From the NCBI GenBank assembly GCA_022711315.1, contig JAKLFG010000015.1:1-45663 (forward strand): a DNA stretch of 45,663 nucleotides. The letters are read 5' to 3'. Of this stretch, positions 1 to 8,783 are shown in pieces. The DNA comes from a bacterium. Its GTDB lineage: Bacteria; UBP6; UBA1177; JAKLFG01. The notes beneath the pieces were generated by a model. The model was not told where the DNA came from, ran no database searches, and saw nothing but the letters and a program-made list of their open reading frames with translations. The stretch's first letter is position 1, and each line of letters opens with the position of its first letter. A program made the position numbers and the translations under genes.

Positions 1-510
1 CGCATCGGGGGAACCGGTCAGCGCGGTATCGGTCAGGGTGATCGAACCTCCTTTCACCGCAAGGGCGAACGACACCTTTCCCGCGGCGGGCGGCAGCGCG
101 ACAAGCCGCACGCCGCTGAGCGCGACGCCGTCGGCCTGCGCGATATCGAGCGCAACGGTGTCCGACGCTATCTCGATGTCGCGGAGCGTCACATCGCCGG
201 ATCGGATGAGAAGCCCACGCTCCCCCGCCGGCGCAACGATGCGGCTCGCCACACCCTTACCGACGATGGTGAGCGGCTTCGAGACGGTGACCGCGGCCGT
301 TATCGTCGCGTTCTCGATGCAGACGCAGTCGCTCCACGCATCAGTCGCATTCGCGACCGCATCGGCGAGATCGCCGGTCTCGCGGACAATGGAACAACGG
401 TCGTTGCACGCGTCGGGAAGACGCCACTCCTTCGCATCGTTCTCGCAGGCGGACAGGCCGGATAGGGCCGCCACGCAGATGGACATAAAGTATTTCGCCG
501 ATGGTCGCAT
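1..510 (-). CDS. Beta-helix-type lipoprotein, 3' part beyond window edge
   Basis: The 170 codons visible from the ATG at 510 are open to the left edge, so the C-terminus is missing. The N-terminus is a lipoprotein signal: basic MRPSAK, a hydrophobic core, then the lipobox LSAC with Cys22 as the predicted lipidated residue. The mature part starts with a short Cys-containing segment and then, from about residue 70, has short repeating strands rich in Val/Ile with Asp/Gly turns (TITAAVTV, LTIVGKG, LLIRSGDVTLRDIEI, VALSGVRL). This is the pattern of right-handed parallel beta-helix proteins. The start is supported by a GAGGTGAG ribosome site directly upstream and by a promoter at 526-553. It lies 61 bases downstream of addA on the same strand. 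The function is unknown; a surface-exposed or periplasmic role is inferred from lipidation and fold. Confidence 0.75.
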   Translation of the reverse strand, partial: MRPSAKYFMSICVAALSGLSACENDAKEWRLPDACNDRCSIVRETGDLADAVANATDAWSDCVCIENATITAAVTVSKPLTIVGKGVASRIVAPAGERGLLIRSGDVTLRDIEIASDTVALDIAQADGVALSGVRLVALPPAAGKVSFALAVKGGSITLTDTALTGSPDA

Positions 511-525
511 GCTCACCTCGCCGCC

Positions 526-553
526 ATGATACCCCCGCGAAAAGAGAAATCAA
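526..553 (-). promoter_or_regulatory. Promoter of beta-helix lipoprotein gene
   Basis: Read on the minus strand: -35 TTGATT at 553-548, 16-base spacer, -10 TATCAT at 531-526. The predicted transcript start is near 519, which leaves a leader of only about 10 bases holding the ribosome site. It lies in the gap after addA, so the lipoprotein need not depend on addBA transcription. Confidence 0.45.
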
Positions 554-571
554 GGAAGTGTCGGGGCGAAT

Positions 572-3415
572 TCAGACAGCGACCACTCGTCGTTTCGGGT
601 CGTCGACGAACAGGAGGTACGCCTCGACCGGCCGGCCGGGGTAGAGCCCCACGAGCATGGCGCGGTACCGGGCCATCTGTTCACGATACTTCCCCGCGAG
701 ATGGCCGACACGGCCCGTCTTGTAGTCGATGAGCGTGATGCGGTCGGGCGCGATGATGAGCCGGTCGACGACACCGAAAGTGTTCCGGTCCGACAGGTGC
801 TGTTCACAGAGCACCGTGCCGGAACGCGAAATCATCTCGCGCACAGCCGGGTCGCGCAGGAATGTTGCGAGCGCCTTACGCTCTTCGGGCGTCAGGTCAG
901 CATGCGTGGGCATCTCAAGTCTCGGCGAAAGTCCGCCAAGCGCCGCATGTATCCGCAGGCCGCGCGCTATCCCAGCCTCGATGTCGGCCGACCGGAGCGC
1001 CGGATCGATATCACCCTCATCGGGGACCGTGGCAACGAGACCACCTGTCACCAGCGGCAGATCCTCGTGGTCGGCATCCATCGGCCCGGCTTTCCCGTGA
1101 TCGTGCCGGTGGCCGAGGTCGGTCCTCTCGAATCCCGGCAGTGGCTGCTGCGCGGCACGGCGCATCTTTTCGCCGAAACCGGTCAGCACCCCCTCCTTGT
1201 TCGCCCGCACGACGATGGTGAGCGATCGTTTGGCCCGCGTCGCGGCCACATAGAGCAGGTTGGCCGTCTCGGCGGCGTTCATGTCGCGGTGTTCTTCGGC
1301 CGTTCCGGCGATGCGGGCCGCCCCCGGTATCGGCCCGGTCGCAAGGAATTCGAGCGCCGCCTTGTTCAGGTCGAGCGGACAGCCATCATCCGGGTCCGTC
1401 ACCGGCCCGTTGCGGTCGTTCGTATCCTTCCACAGCACGAAGACATGGGGGAATTCGAGCCCCTTGGCGCTGTGCATCGTCGCCAGTTTCACCCGGTCGG
1501 AGTGCTCCCCCTCGGGAACGGTGACGAGGTTCCCCACCGCGAGAAGATACCGCAGGAACTCCCCCGCGTCGCCGGCATCGGGGCGGTCGAAATAGCGTTC
1601 CGCCTCGTCCCATAGCGTCTCGACGATGGTGCGCGGGAAGCGCGGCGCAAGTTCGCGCAGCGCCCCGGCAAGCGCCGAGAACCGGTGGGGCGCCGGCCAC
1701 CGGGCCGCCTCGGCGATCAGACGACGCACGGTGTCGGTAAGATCGCTCTGACCGAGTTCCGGGAGCGCCCGCTCAACGAACTCTTTTCCGCCGCTGAATA
1801 TCGCCGCTAGGGCGAGGTAAAGCGCCGCCCCCTCGCGCAGGGAAAGCAGTTCGCGCCCGGTGAGATCGGAGGTGCCGACCGGCTCTTCCCCTTCGCCCGC
1901 CGCGGCAAGCCCCTTCGCCACCTTCGCGAGGTGGGCGTGGGACCGGCACAGGACGGTGATGTCGCCCCACGAGCACCCGGTCTCTTCCCGCCGGCGCCGT
2001 ATCTCGGCAACGAGCCGTTCGTATAGTTCCCCGTCACCCCTCCCGCAGGACACCGGGATCACCGCGACCGATGAAAGCCCGGTGTACGGTTCCCTCCGTT
2101 CCTCTTCGGGCGGAGCATCCTGTGTATCGCCCGCGCTCTCGTTCCCGGCGAAAAGTTCCTTTGTCAGTTCGTTGAAGAACCCGATGAGGAGCGGGGTCGA
2201 GCGCCAATTGTACGGAAGTTTCTCGGTCGGCAGTTGCCCCGACCTCCGGAGCGGTTCGAGCCAGCGTTTGAGCCGTTCCGGGTCGGCGCCGCGCCAGCGA
2301 TAAATGGATTGTTTCCAATCGCCGACGAAAAAGAGCGACCGTACCCCCGCGCCGTTCTCGCCGATGTCGCCCGCGATATCTTCCAGAAGCGGTCGCAACA
2401 GTTCCATCTGCATCGCCGAGGTATCCTGGAATTCGTCGAGGAGCAGGTGGGCGGTCCGGTGGTAACCCCGTTCGTAGAGCCGCGCCGCGAGTTCGGGGCG
2501 GTCGGGACTGTCGGGCCCGTCCATCGCGATCAGTTCGCGCGGCACATCCTCGAAATAGCGACGGTCGAGTCTCTGTTTTTCGATCTCGAGCGAATCGGCG
2601 CGCAGTGCGCTGAAGCGTTTGAGAAGCGCGGTCCGGAGCCGCGCGGTGTTGATGACATGTTCGGCGATGAGCCGCCGCATCGGCGGATAGAGCGCCCTGA
2701 GTTTCGCGTAGGCGGCGAGCTTCTGGTCGGCGGCGGACACCTTGACCGCGGCAATATCATGCTTGAGGAACAGCGCCGCGCCGAGTTTCTGATCCCTGAG
2801 CGGGACCAGAAGCGGAACGATCACCTGCGAGTAAAGATTCCCCCTTTTTTCGACCTCGAGCGCCGCGACCTCCTCTCGCAATTTTTCGTAGGCGGCGTCT
2901 GTGCGCGCCTGCGTGGCCTTGAGTTCGTCAAGGAGTCCTTTCGGGCATTCCCACGCCGCGAGCGTGTCCCGGTTGTTGTCGAGTTCGCAGGTCAATCGTT
3001 CCGGCGTTATCTTGAGTATGCGCGCCGCGATGAGGATCTCCTCGGTGGCGGCGATCACCTCCGGGCGGGTGAAGAAGCGTTCGTCGGCAAGCGCCTTGAT
3101 GAGGTCCTTTTCATGGTCGTCGGCCATCTGCGGTACCCGGTCCTCGGTCGCGAGGAACTGGTGGAACAGCGCATCTATCGTCGAATAGCGGACCTGCGCC
3201 GCCCGCATGAGAAGATGCAATCTCTCGACCGGCGGGGCATCCTCGCCCGCGATCTTGTCGAGTATCCGTTTCTCCATCTCGGCCGCCGCCGCCCTCGTGA
3301 AGGTTATCGCGACGATGAGCGCCGGGTCTCCCGCGATAAGGCCGCGCACCACCTTGGTCAACTGGTAGGTCTTCCCCGCGCCGGCCGAGGCGGTCATCAG
3401 GAGACTTCTGTTCAT
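572..3415 (-). CDS. addA: AddA-like UvrD-family helicase-nuclease
   Basis: This 947-residue protein is the helicase subunit of an AddAB/RexAB-type double-strand-break resection complex in the cytoplasm. All superfamily 1 helicase motifs are visible: Walker A ASAGAGKT (9-16), DEFQDT (327-332), GDWKQSIYRWRG (365-376), YNWRST (402-407), MHSAKGLEFP (647-656) and YVAATRAKR (722-730). A C-terminal PD-(D/E)XK nuclease follows with Asp884, Asp897-Tyr-Lys899 and the Q913xxxY917 motif, so the nuclease looks intact. The ATG at 3415 overlaps the addB stop as ATGA, implying translational coupling. An open extension upstream of it would overlap addB by 66 bases more and has no merit. The protein is shorter than the Bacillus AddA (about 1200 residues) and nearer the compact epsilonproteobacterial type. 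Confidence 0.85.
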   Translation of the reverse strand: MNRSLLMTASAGAGKTYQLTKVVRGLIAGDPALIVAITFTRAAAAEMEKRILDKIAGEDAPPVERLHLLMRAAQVRYSTIDALFHQFLATEDRVPQMADDHEKDLIKALADERFFTRPEVIAATEEILIAARILKITPERLTCELDNNRDTLAAWECPKGLLDELKATQARTDAAYEKLREEVAALEVEKRGNLYSQVIVPLLVPLRDQKLGAALFLKHDIAAVKVSAADQKLAAYAKLRALYPPMRRLIAEHVINTARLRTALLKRFSALRADSLEIEKQRLDRRYFEDVPRELIAMDGPDSPDRPELAARLYERGYHRTAHLLLDEFQDTSAMQMELLRPLLEDIAGDIGENGAGVRSLFFVGDWKQSIYRWRGADPERLKRWLEPLRRSGQLPTEKLPYNWRSTPLLIGFFNELTKELFAGNESAGDTQDAPPEEERREPYTGLSSVAVIPVSCGRGDGELYERLVAEIRRRREETGCSWGDITVLCRSHAHLAKVAKGLAAAGEGEEPVGTSDLTGRELLSLREGAALYLALAAIFSGGKEFVERALPELGQSDLTDTVRRLIAEAARWPAPHRFSALAGALRELAPRFPRTIVETLWDEAERYFDRPDAGDAGEFLRYLLAVGNLVTVPEGEHSDRVKLATMHSAKGLEFPHVFVLWKDTNDRNGPVTDPDDGCPLDLNKAALEFLATGPIPGAARIAGTAEEHRDMNAAETANLLYVAATRAKRSLTIVVRANKEGVLTGFGEKMRRAAQQPLPGFERTDLGHRHDHGKAGPMDADHEDLPLVTGGLVATVPDEGDIDPALRSADIEAGIARGLRIHAALGGLSPRLEMPTHADLTPEERKALATFLRDPAVREMISRSGTVLCEQHLSDRNTFGVVDRLIIAPDRITLIDYKTGRVGHLAGKYREQMARYRAMLVGLYPGRPVEAYLLFVDDPKRRVVAV

Positions 3416-5778
3416 TCCGGCCTCTCGACAAAGTAGAGGTCGGGCCGCAGACAGAGCGCCTTGTAGGGGCAGTAGGAACACGCCCGGGCCTTATGATTCG
3501 GCACGAAGTGCTCCTGTGCGATGGTCCGGTCCAGCCGCCGCGCAAGCGCATCCAGCGTTTCCCGCCGCCGCTCGATCTCCCCGGCCGGGAGTTCGACGAT
3601 ATAGTTCCCCCGGTCACCGCTCCGCAGGCAGATATAGGCGGCGTCGAGTTCATCTTCTTTCGCGCGACCGTTCTCGATAAGGAGTTGGGCATAGAAAAGC
3701 AGTTGGAAATGATCGTTCAGCCCCCTCTCGTCGGCGGTCTCGGCGATAAGCCCCTCCTTGCAGAGGGCGGGCATGCTCTCCTTGTATTTGAGATCAGCGA
3801 CGAGTTTCCGGCCGTTGCGTTCCTGCACCCGGTCGAGCCGTCCGGTAAGACGATACCCGCCGAAGGTCGCCTCGAGCGGCAGTTCGGTGTCGGTCACCGC
3901 GTTCGAGAAAAGGACCGCTGCGCCGCTTTCCCGCTCCCACGCGGCGATATCGTTCAGGTAACCGTGGACCAACGCCTTGCGGACGGCGCGGTCGGGGATC
4001 TTCGTCGCTATCTCGGCATTGCTTTCCCACCGTTCCTCGAACAGTTGTCGCCACCGGTCGATCGGTTTGTCGACCCCTTTGAGCGACGCAAAAAGATCGT
4101 GCAGGAACTGGCCGATGACCTTATTGAAATGGTCCTCTCCCTCGAAACAGGCAGGCGGCGCTATGTTTTCCAGTTTCTCCATGACGAAACGGAAGGGACA
4201 CGAAAGGAACAGCGGCAAGGAGGAGAAGGACCACGGGTAGTTCGCGAGTCTCTCCCTCCGTTCGTCGCTGTTCTCGATGGCGGGAACTCCCGACGGTGCG
4301 GTGAAAGAGGTCGCCGCCATGAGTCGTTTTACCGGCTTCACGCCGAATTCGACCGACAGGAACGCGAAGTGGGGCGACGGCGCGGCGCCCGCCCCGGCGT
4401 CGTAGCGCGCCGCGAGGTGGGCGCTCTCGCCAAAGGCGAGGAACTGGCGGAGCGTGAGATCGTCGGACTCGAACTGCGCCTTGTGGATGCGCGGCAGATG
4501 AACGAGGTTGAGGAACGGCCCGCTGAACGGGCGTCTCGGGAAGATGTCTCGATCCATCGGCAGGATGAGGGCCCGCCGGCAGGGAACGCCGGTCGCGTTC
4601 CCCAGACCGACCACCTGCACCGGGGCCTTCCGGTCGCCGCGCAGGTGCAGTTTCGCCGACGCGACGAGGTGGAGAGAAAGCGTCTCCCGCTCCGCTCCCA
4701 TGAGCGGTCCGAGTCTTGTTATGTCGTCGATGAGCGCTATCGCCTTCTCAAAGGCGGCCCGTTCGGCGGCGTCGAGATCGCGCCAGCGCGCCGTGAGTTC
4801 GGCCGCCAGTTCGCGGCGCACCTCGTCGAGCGGTCGCCTCTCCCGTATCGCCGCGGTCAGGCGGTGGGCGGCGACGAAATGCGAAAAGGGGAGCCACGGG
4901 ACGAAGTTCACGCGGTCGCCGAGTGGCCGGAAGAGGAGTTCCCACAGGTAGAACGACAGCGTCTCGTCGAGCGGCACGATGAGAAGTTGCCCCTTGTTCC
5001 CCTCCGCCTCTTGCAGGAACCGCTCGATCTCGGCGGCGATGAGCGCCCGCACTGCGGGGCGTTCCGCCAGTTCGGTCAGTTCCAGCCGACCGGCGGTCGC
5101 CCGCTCTTCGCCGATGCCGAGGCGGCGGACCAGAGCGAACGCCGAGTCGTAGTCGGGCGTCTCGACGGGCATGTGGCGCCCGAAAAGGGGAGGATCGATG
5201 AAGCGGTGCTCCGCCGGGATGCGCGCGAAGAACCGTTCGTGCGCCGGGGTCATGACCGGCAGGCCGACGAACAGTTCATTATCGCGCGGGGCGAGATCGG
5301 CGAAGGTCGTCTCCTCGAACGGGGCGTAGAACAGCCCCTCGGCGGCCAGTTCTCCGCGGAAGGTTCCCATCGTCGCGAAGAAGACCGCTACCCGCTCCAT
5401 CTGTTCGGGGGCGATGCGGTCGAGTCGCGAGAGTTCGTCGCCGGTGACCGAGAAGCGGGCGATGAGCGAAAGGAACTGCATCAGCCGCTCGGTGTCGGCG
5501 GGGCCCGGCGGCTCATCTTTTTTCATGGCCCGGTGCCGGGCATGGAAACGGCAGAAGGCCTCGTCGTCGGGGAGCGGCCGGTGACCGGTCGCCTCGGCGA
5601 TGCGACGGCTCTTGTACTCATCAAATTCGAGGACGGCGGGCATAAGTCCGCCGAGTTGTTTGTGGAGGGTGTAGTGGATGATATCGCGGCCCGAACCGCC
5701 GAGCGACACGACGGTGAAGCGGGACAGGTCGGGGTGGTAGGGCTTAAGCGTTTCGATAAGTCGTTCGATCGCGGTCAC
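3412..5778 (-). CDS. addB: AddB-like PD-(D/E)XK nuclease subunit
   Basis: This 788-residue partner of AddA is the second nuclease/inactivated-helicase subunit of the break-repair complex. The C-terminal nuclease domain carries His560 (FLHDLF), Asp649 (GRLDR), Asp662-Leu-Lys664 (ADLKYKE) and Gln692 with Tyr696. Four cysteines (527, 767, 770, 776) are arranged as in the AddB iron-sulfur staple that encloses the nuclease: one before the domain and a CxxCx5C after it. The N-terminus (VVSLGGSGRD) lacks a proper Walker A lysine, so ATP binding is not expected. Translation starts at GTG 5778, seven bases after GGAGG, and has its own promoter. It is first in the addB-addA unit. The family assignment is firm; the symbol rests on pairing with AddA. 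Confidence 0.82.
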   Translation of the reverse strand: MTAIERLIETLKPYHPDLSRFTVVSLGGSGRDIIHYTLHKQLGGLMPAVLEFDEYKSRRIAEATGHRPLPDDEAFCRFHARHRAMKKDEPPGPADTERLMQFLSLIARFSVTGDELSRLDRIAPEQMERVAVFFATMGTFRGELAAEGLFYAPFEETTFADLAPRDNELFVGLPVMTPAHERFFARIPAEHRFIDPPLFGRHMPVETPDYDSAFALVRRLGIGEERATAGRLELTELAERPAVRALIAAEIERFLQEAEGNKGQLLIVPLDETLSFYLWELLFRPLGDRVNFVPWLPFSHFVAAHRLTAAIRERRPLDEVRRELAAELTARWRDLDAAERAAFEKAIALIDDITRLGPLMGAERETLSLHLVASAKLHLRGDRKAPVQVVGLGNATGVPCRRALILPMDRDIFPRRPFSGPFLNLVHLPRIHKAQFESDDLTLRQFLAFGESAHLAARYDAGAGAAPSPHFAFLSVEFGVKPVKRLMAATSFTAPSGVPAIENSDERRERLANYPWSFSSLPLFLSCPFRFVMEKLENIAPPACFEGEDHFNKVIGQFLHDLFASLKGVDKPIDRWRQLFEERWESNAEIATKIPDRAVRKALVHGYLNDIAAWERESGAAVLFSNAVTDTELPLEATFGGYRLTGRLDRVQERNGRKLVADLKYKESMPALCKEGLIAETADERGLNDHFQLLFYAQLLIENGRAKEDELDAAYICLRSGDRGNYIVELPAGEIERRRETLDALARRLDRTIAQEHFVPNHKARACSYCPYKALCLRPDLYFVERPE

Positions 5779-5803
5779 TGCGTTCCCTCCGGCAGGTCAG
5801 CCC

Positions 5804-5831
5804 ATTGTAGCGGACCGTACCGATTTTACAA
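5804..5831 (-). promoter_or_regulatory. Promoter of addB-addA
   Basis: Minus strand: -35 TTGTAA at 5831-5826, 16-base spacer, -10 TACAAT at 5809-5804. The predicted start is near 5797, about 19 bases before the GTG start and just ahead of the GGAGG ribosome site. It is divergent from the esterase promoter at 5868-5895. Confidence 0.45.
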
Positions 5832-5867
5832 GATAACGGGGACGCCGGTTGTCCCTTCACTCAAGAT

Positions 5868-5895
5868 TTGACAACGGACGGGGGAATGCTATCCT
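5868..5895 (+). promoter_or_regulatory. Promoter of esterase lipoprotein / Na-Pi transporter unit
   Basis: -35 TTGACA at 5868-5873 (perfect consensus), 16-base spacer, -10 TATCCT at 5890-5895. The predicted leader is about 34 bases, ending in the AGGGAG ribosome site at 5923-5928. Confidence 0.55.
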
Positions 5896-5935
5896 GTGGC
5901 GAGCGGAACCGATCCACCACAAAGGGAGCACGACC

Positions 5936-7120
5936 ATGACGAGTAAGACCTTTTTCGTCCTTTTTCTCGCGTTGTTCGTCCTTGCCTGCGACGACAACAA
6001 GCAACAGATCGCCGACCTCGAGCCGGTGAACGACGAGGCGCAGACCGACACCGACACGGCTGGTAACGACACACCACTCACCGACGGGAACGACGCGCTC
6101 CTGCCCGACGAGGACGGACTCATTCCGACCGATGACGATGTCGCCACCGACACGCCGACCGACGCCGACACCGTGGTCGTCGTCTCCTGCGCCGGGCTCA
6201 AGGACGGCGAGAACACGATACTCGTGAACGGTGAGGAATCGCAGGATCTCGCGCGGACCTTCCTGCTCCGCCTGCCGACGACGATAGACGACAAGAAGGG
6301 GTGGCCGGTGATATTCAACTGGCACGGCTACGGCGACACCGCCGCGAATTTCGAATGGCTCCTTTCCGGTTCCGTGAACAACGCCGAGTTGCCGTTCATC
6401 CTCGTCACTCCGGAAGACACCAATCTCGCGATAAACCAATACCCGCCCGCCGGGGTCGATTGGGACATCCTGACGCTGAGCAACGGCTCCATCGAGGCGG
6501 AACTGTTCGACGCGGTCCTCGCCTGCATCGAGGAACGGTGGGGCGTCGACGAGGATCGCATCCACCTCGCCGGGTTCTCGGCCGGATCGATAACGGCGGA
6601 CAGCCTCGGCGTCCTGCGCGGCGACCTCATCGCCTCGATATTCACCTACTCGGGCGCCTACTTCAGCGACGCGAAGGCGAAGGCCGACCTCGGCACGATG
6701 GCAGCCGGGTTCATTTCGTGGCCCGCGATGGAGACCGACAACAAATATGTCCAGGCCTTCATGTATGGCGCCGAGGGCGACGCTAACTGCACGGGGCCCA
6801 CGCTCTGCGACAAGTGGGGCTCCTCCGGCTTTTACATCAACTTCAACCACATGGCCCGCTTCAACGCCAATTACCTGACCGGCATGGGGCACACCGTCAT
6901 ACTTTGCGACCACGGCAAGGGCCACACCAACGCGGGACTCAGTTCTACGCAGTTGCTGAGATTCTTCCTCGACCATCCGCGCGGCACCGTCACATCACCT
7001 TACGCGACCGATTGGCCCGCCGACTACCCCGACTATTGCTTCCTCATGACCGAGCCCGATCCGACGATAGAGCCGGGCTACGAGACACCCGACGACGATT
7101 CGCTGCTGCCCGACGCCTGA
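5936..7120 (+). CDS. Alpha/beta-hydrolase lipoprotein (LpqC/PHB-depolymerase-like esterase)
   Basis: This is a 394-residue predicted lipoprotein esterase. The signal peptide ends in lipobox VLAC with Cys18 followed by Asp-Asp. Residues 19-80 are an Asp/Thr-rich tether, then comes an alpha/beta-hydrolase domain. It shows the oxyanion-type HGYGD near 130, the nucleophile elbow GFSAG with Ser215, and a likely catalytic His at 326 or 330 (CDHGKGH). The pattern WHG...G-x-S-x-G resembles LpqC and poly(3-hydroxybutyrate)-depolymerase-like esterases; the substrate cannot be read from sequence. A short acidic tail ends the protein. I chose ATG 5936 because of AGGGAG ahead of it and the signal peptide that begins there. 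The transporter gene follows after 7 bases. In E. coli, Asp at +2 keeps lipoproteins in the inner membrane; whether that holds here is unknown. Confidence 0.75.
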   Translation: MTSKTFFVLFLALFVLACDDNKQQIADLEPVNDEAQTDTDTAGNDTPLTDGNDALLPDEDGLIPTDDDVATDTPTDADTVVVVSCAGLKDGENTILVNGEESQDLARTFLLRLPTTIDDKKGWPVIFNWHGYGDTAANFEWLLSGSVNNAELPFILVTPEDTNLAINQYPPAGVDWDILTLSNGSIEAELFDAVLACIEERWGVDEDRIHLAGFSAGSITADSLGVLRGDLIASIFTYSGAYFSDAKAKADLGTMAAGFISWPAMETDNKYVQAFMYGAEGDANCTGPTLCDKWGSSGFYINFNHMARFNANYLTGMGHTVILCDHGKGHTNAGLSSTQLLRFFLDHPRGTVTSPYATDWPADYPDYCFLMTEPDPTIEPGYETPDDDSLLPDA

Positions 7121-7127
7121 CCCCGGC

Positions 7128-8783
7128 ATGCGCACCCTCTTCTCGGTCATCGCCGGACTCGCTTTTTTCCTGTACGGCATAGATCTGTTGAGCGCGTTGC
7201 TCGGTCGCATGGCGGGCGGACGCCTGCAGGAGCGGCTGGACCGGATCGCCTCGACCGACGGTCAGCGTTACTGGTACGGCGCACTGACGACGGTGCTGTT
7301 CCAGTCCTCCAGCGCGACGACGGTGCTACTCGTCAGCATGGCCTCCGCAGGACTCGTCACGGCCACCGAGGCCTTTTCCTTCACGCTCGGCGCCAATCTC
7401 GGCGCGGTATCGACCGGCTGGATAGCGGCGGTCCGCATCACCATCATCGGCCTCCCGCTCTTCATCGTCGGCGTCGTCGGCCGCTTCTTTTCGACCCGCG
7501 CGGCGCGGCGCGACCTCTTCTCTTTCTGCATCGGACTCGGGCTCATCCTGTTCGGACTCGACCTCATGGGACAGGGCATGGAGGCGATACACGAAAGCGG
7601 CGATGTGACCGCCTTCTTCGCAAGGTTCGCGGTGTCCCGGTCAGCCGGCGGACTTATCCTCGCGGCTCTTTCGGGCGTAGTATTCACCGCGCTTGTCCAG
7701 TCGAGCACCGCCACCGCCGCCATCGTGATAGCCGGCGCCGCGAGTGGTATTTTCTCCCTGCATCTTTCCTGTGCACTCATGCTCGGCGCAACGCTCGGCA
7801 CGACCATCACGGCGCTCATCGCGTCGATCAACACAGGAAGCGCCGGCAGACGGACCGCCGCGATGCATTTCGCCCTCAACATCGTGGGTTTCTTCGGCGG
7901 GCTGTTGGCATTCTACCCCTTAATGCACCTTATAACGGCCTCCACTGCAACCGCCGGCATCGGCGTGGCCGTGGCCACCTATATGACACTTCACAAGGTG
8001 CTGTTGACCGCTGGCATCTTCCCGTTCCGTCGCCGTTTCGCCGAACGGATAGCGCGACTCATACCCGACCGGTTCCCCGGTGTCCATGAACGGCTTTCGG
8101 TCCGCCCGCTCCCGTATGACGCCCCCGACGAGGCGGTCATCGCGGAGTTTCGCCGCGACATCGCCCTGTTCATGCGCTACCTCCGCGACCTGTTCGCCTT
8201 CTCCATCGTCGTCTCGCTGAAACGGAAGGAATCGCCACTGTTCGCCAAGATAGAGCAGTACGAGCAGATCATCGATCAGGGCCACAAGAAACTGGTGCGG
8301 ATCATCCACGAGCAGAGCCACCGCAACCGACAGGACCTCTGGCTGTACCTCAAGATGTCCGACGAGGCAGAATCGATGGCCGACCACCTGAAATCAATAG
8401 CCAAATACGGCATCCGCCTGCGCGAAAGAAGCGCGGAGCCGCAGGCCCTCGAACGGCTCCTCATCCACACCGCGCATCGCCGCGTATTCACACTGTTCCA
8501 TCGCGTCTGCCTCTGCGGCCATTTTCACGCCGGGGACCTCGCGGCCTGCGACGAGGCGGAACGCGAGATACGACGCCACAAACGCGAACTGATGCTGACC
8601 ATCACCGAGGCGCGCGCCCCGCTCGAACCCGACGCGATACTGGAACTCGCCGACATCCTCTCGGAACACAGCAAGATAAACCATTCGGTCAAGCGCGTCC
8701 TGCAGGCGAACCTCGATCATCTCGAAGGACGCGGCATATTCAGATACCGGCACGAAAAGGTCAGTTGTCCGCCCGCCGGTTGA
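7128..8783 (+). CDS. Na+/phosphate cotransporter with PhoU-like domain
   Basis: This 551-residue inner-membrane protein belongs to the NptA/YjbB Na/Pi cotransporter family (PF02690). The two inverted repeats are marked by the duplicated signatures QSSSATTVLL (59-68) and QSSTATAAIV (191-200). Each is surrounded by hydrophobic helices, and GANLGA and GATLGTT follow them. The last ~215 residues are charged and helical, matching the cytoplasmic PhoU-like domain common in this family. The gene sits 7 bases after the esterase lipoprotein, so the two are probably cotranscribed; the ribosome site is weak, which suits translational coupling. Phosphate uptake or efflux are both possible in this family. 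The 3' end overlaps the convergent radical SAM gene by 23 bases. Confidence 0.88.
   Translation: MRTLFSVIAGLAFFLYGIDLLSALLGRMAGGRLQERLDRIASTDGQRYWYGALTTVLFQSSSATTVLLVSMASAGLVTATEAFSFTLGANLGAVSTGWIAAVRITIIGLPLFIVGVVGRFFSTRAARRDLFSFCIGLGLILFGLDLMGQGMEAIHESGDVTAFFARFAVSRSAGGLILAALSGVVFTALVQSSTATAAIVIAGAASGIFSLHLSCALMLGATLGTTITALIASINTGSAGRRTAAMHFALNIVGFFGGLLAFYPLMHLITASTATAGIGVAVATYMTLHKVLLTAGIFPFRRRFAERIARLIPDRFPGVHERLSVRPLPYDAPDEAVIAEFRRDIALFMRYLRDLFAFSIVVSLKRKESPLFAKIEQYEQIIDQGHKKLVRIIHEQSHRNRQDLWLYLKMSDEAESMADHLKSIAKYGIRLRERSAEPQALERLLIHTAHRRVFTLFHRVCLCGHFHAGDLAACDEAEREIRRHKRELMLTITEARAPLEPDAILELADILSEHSKINHSVKRVLQANLDHLEGRGIFRYRHEKVSCPPAG

Noticed and set aside
38..529. Plus-strand open frame at the left edge
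   Set aside because: The minus strand has a lipoprotein signal, ribosome site, promoter and beta-helix repeats open to the edge; the plus frame has none.
3493..5871. 792-codon open frame on the plus strand, antisense to addB
   Set aside because: It has no ribosome site or recognisable domain, and is rich in Arg/Gly/Glu as expected for the complement of a GC-rich gene. The minus strand encodes a clear AddB nuclease.
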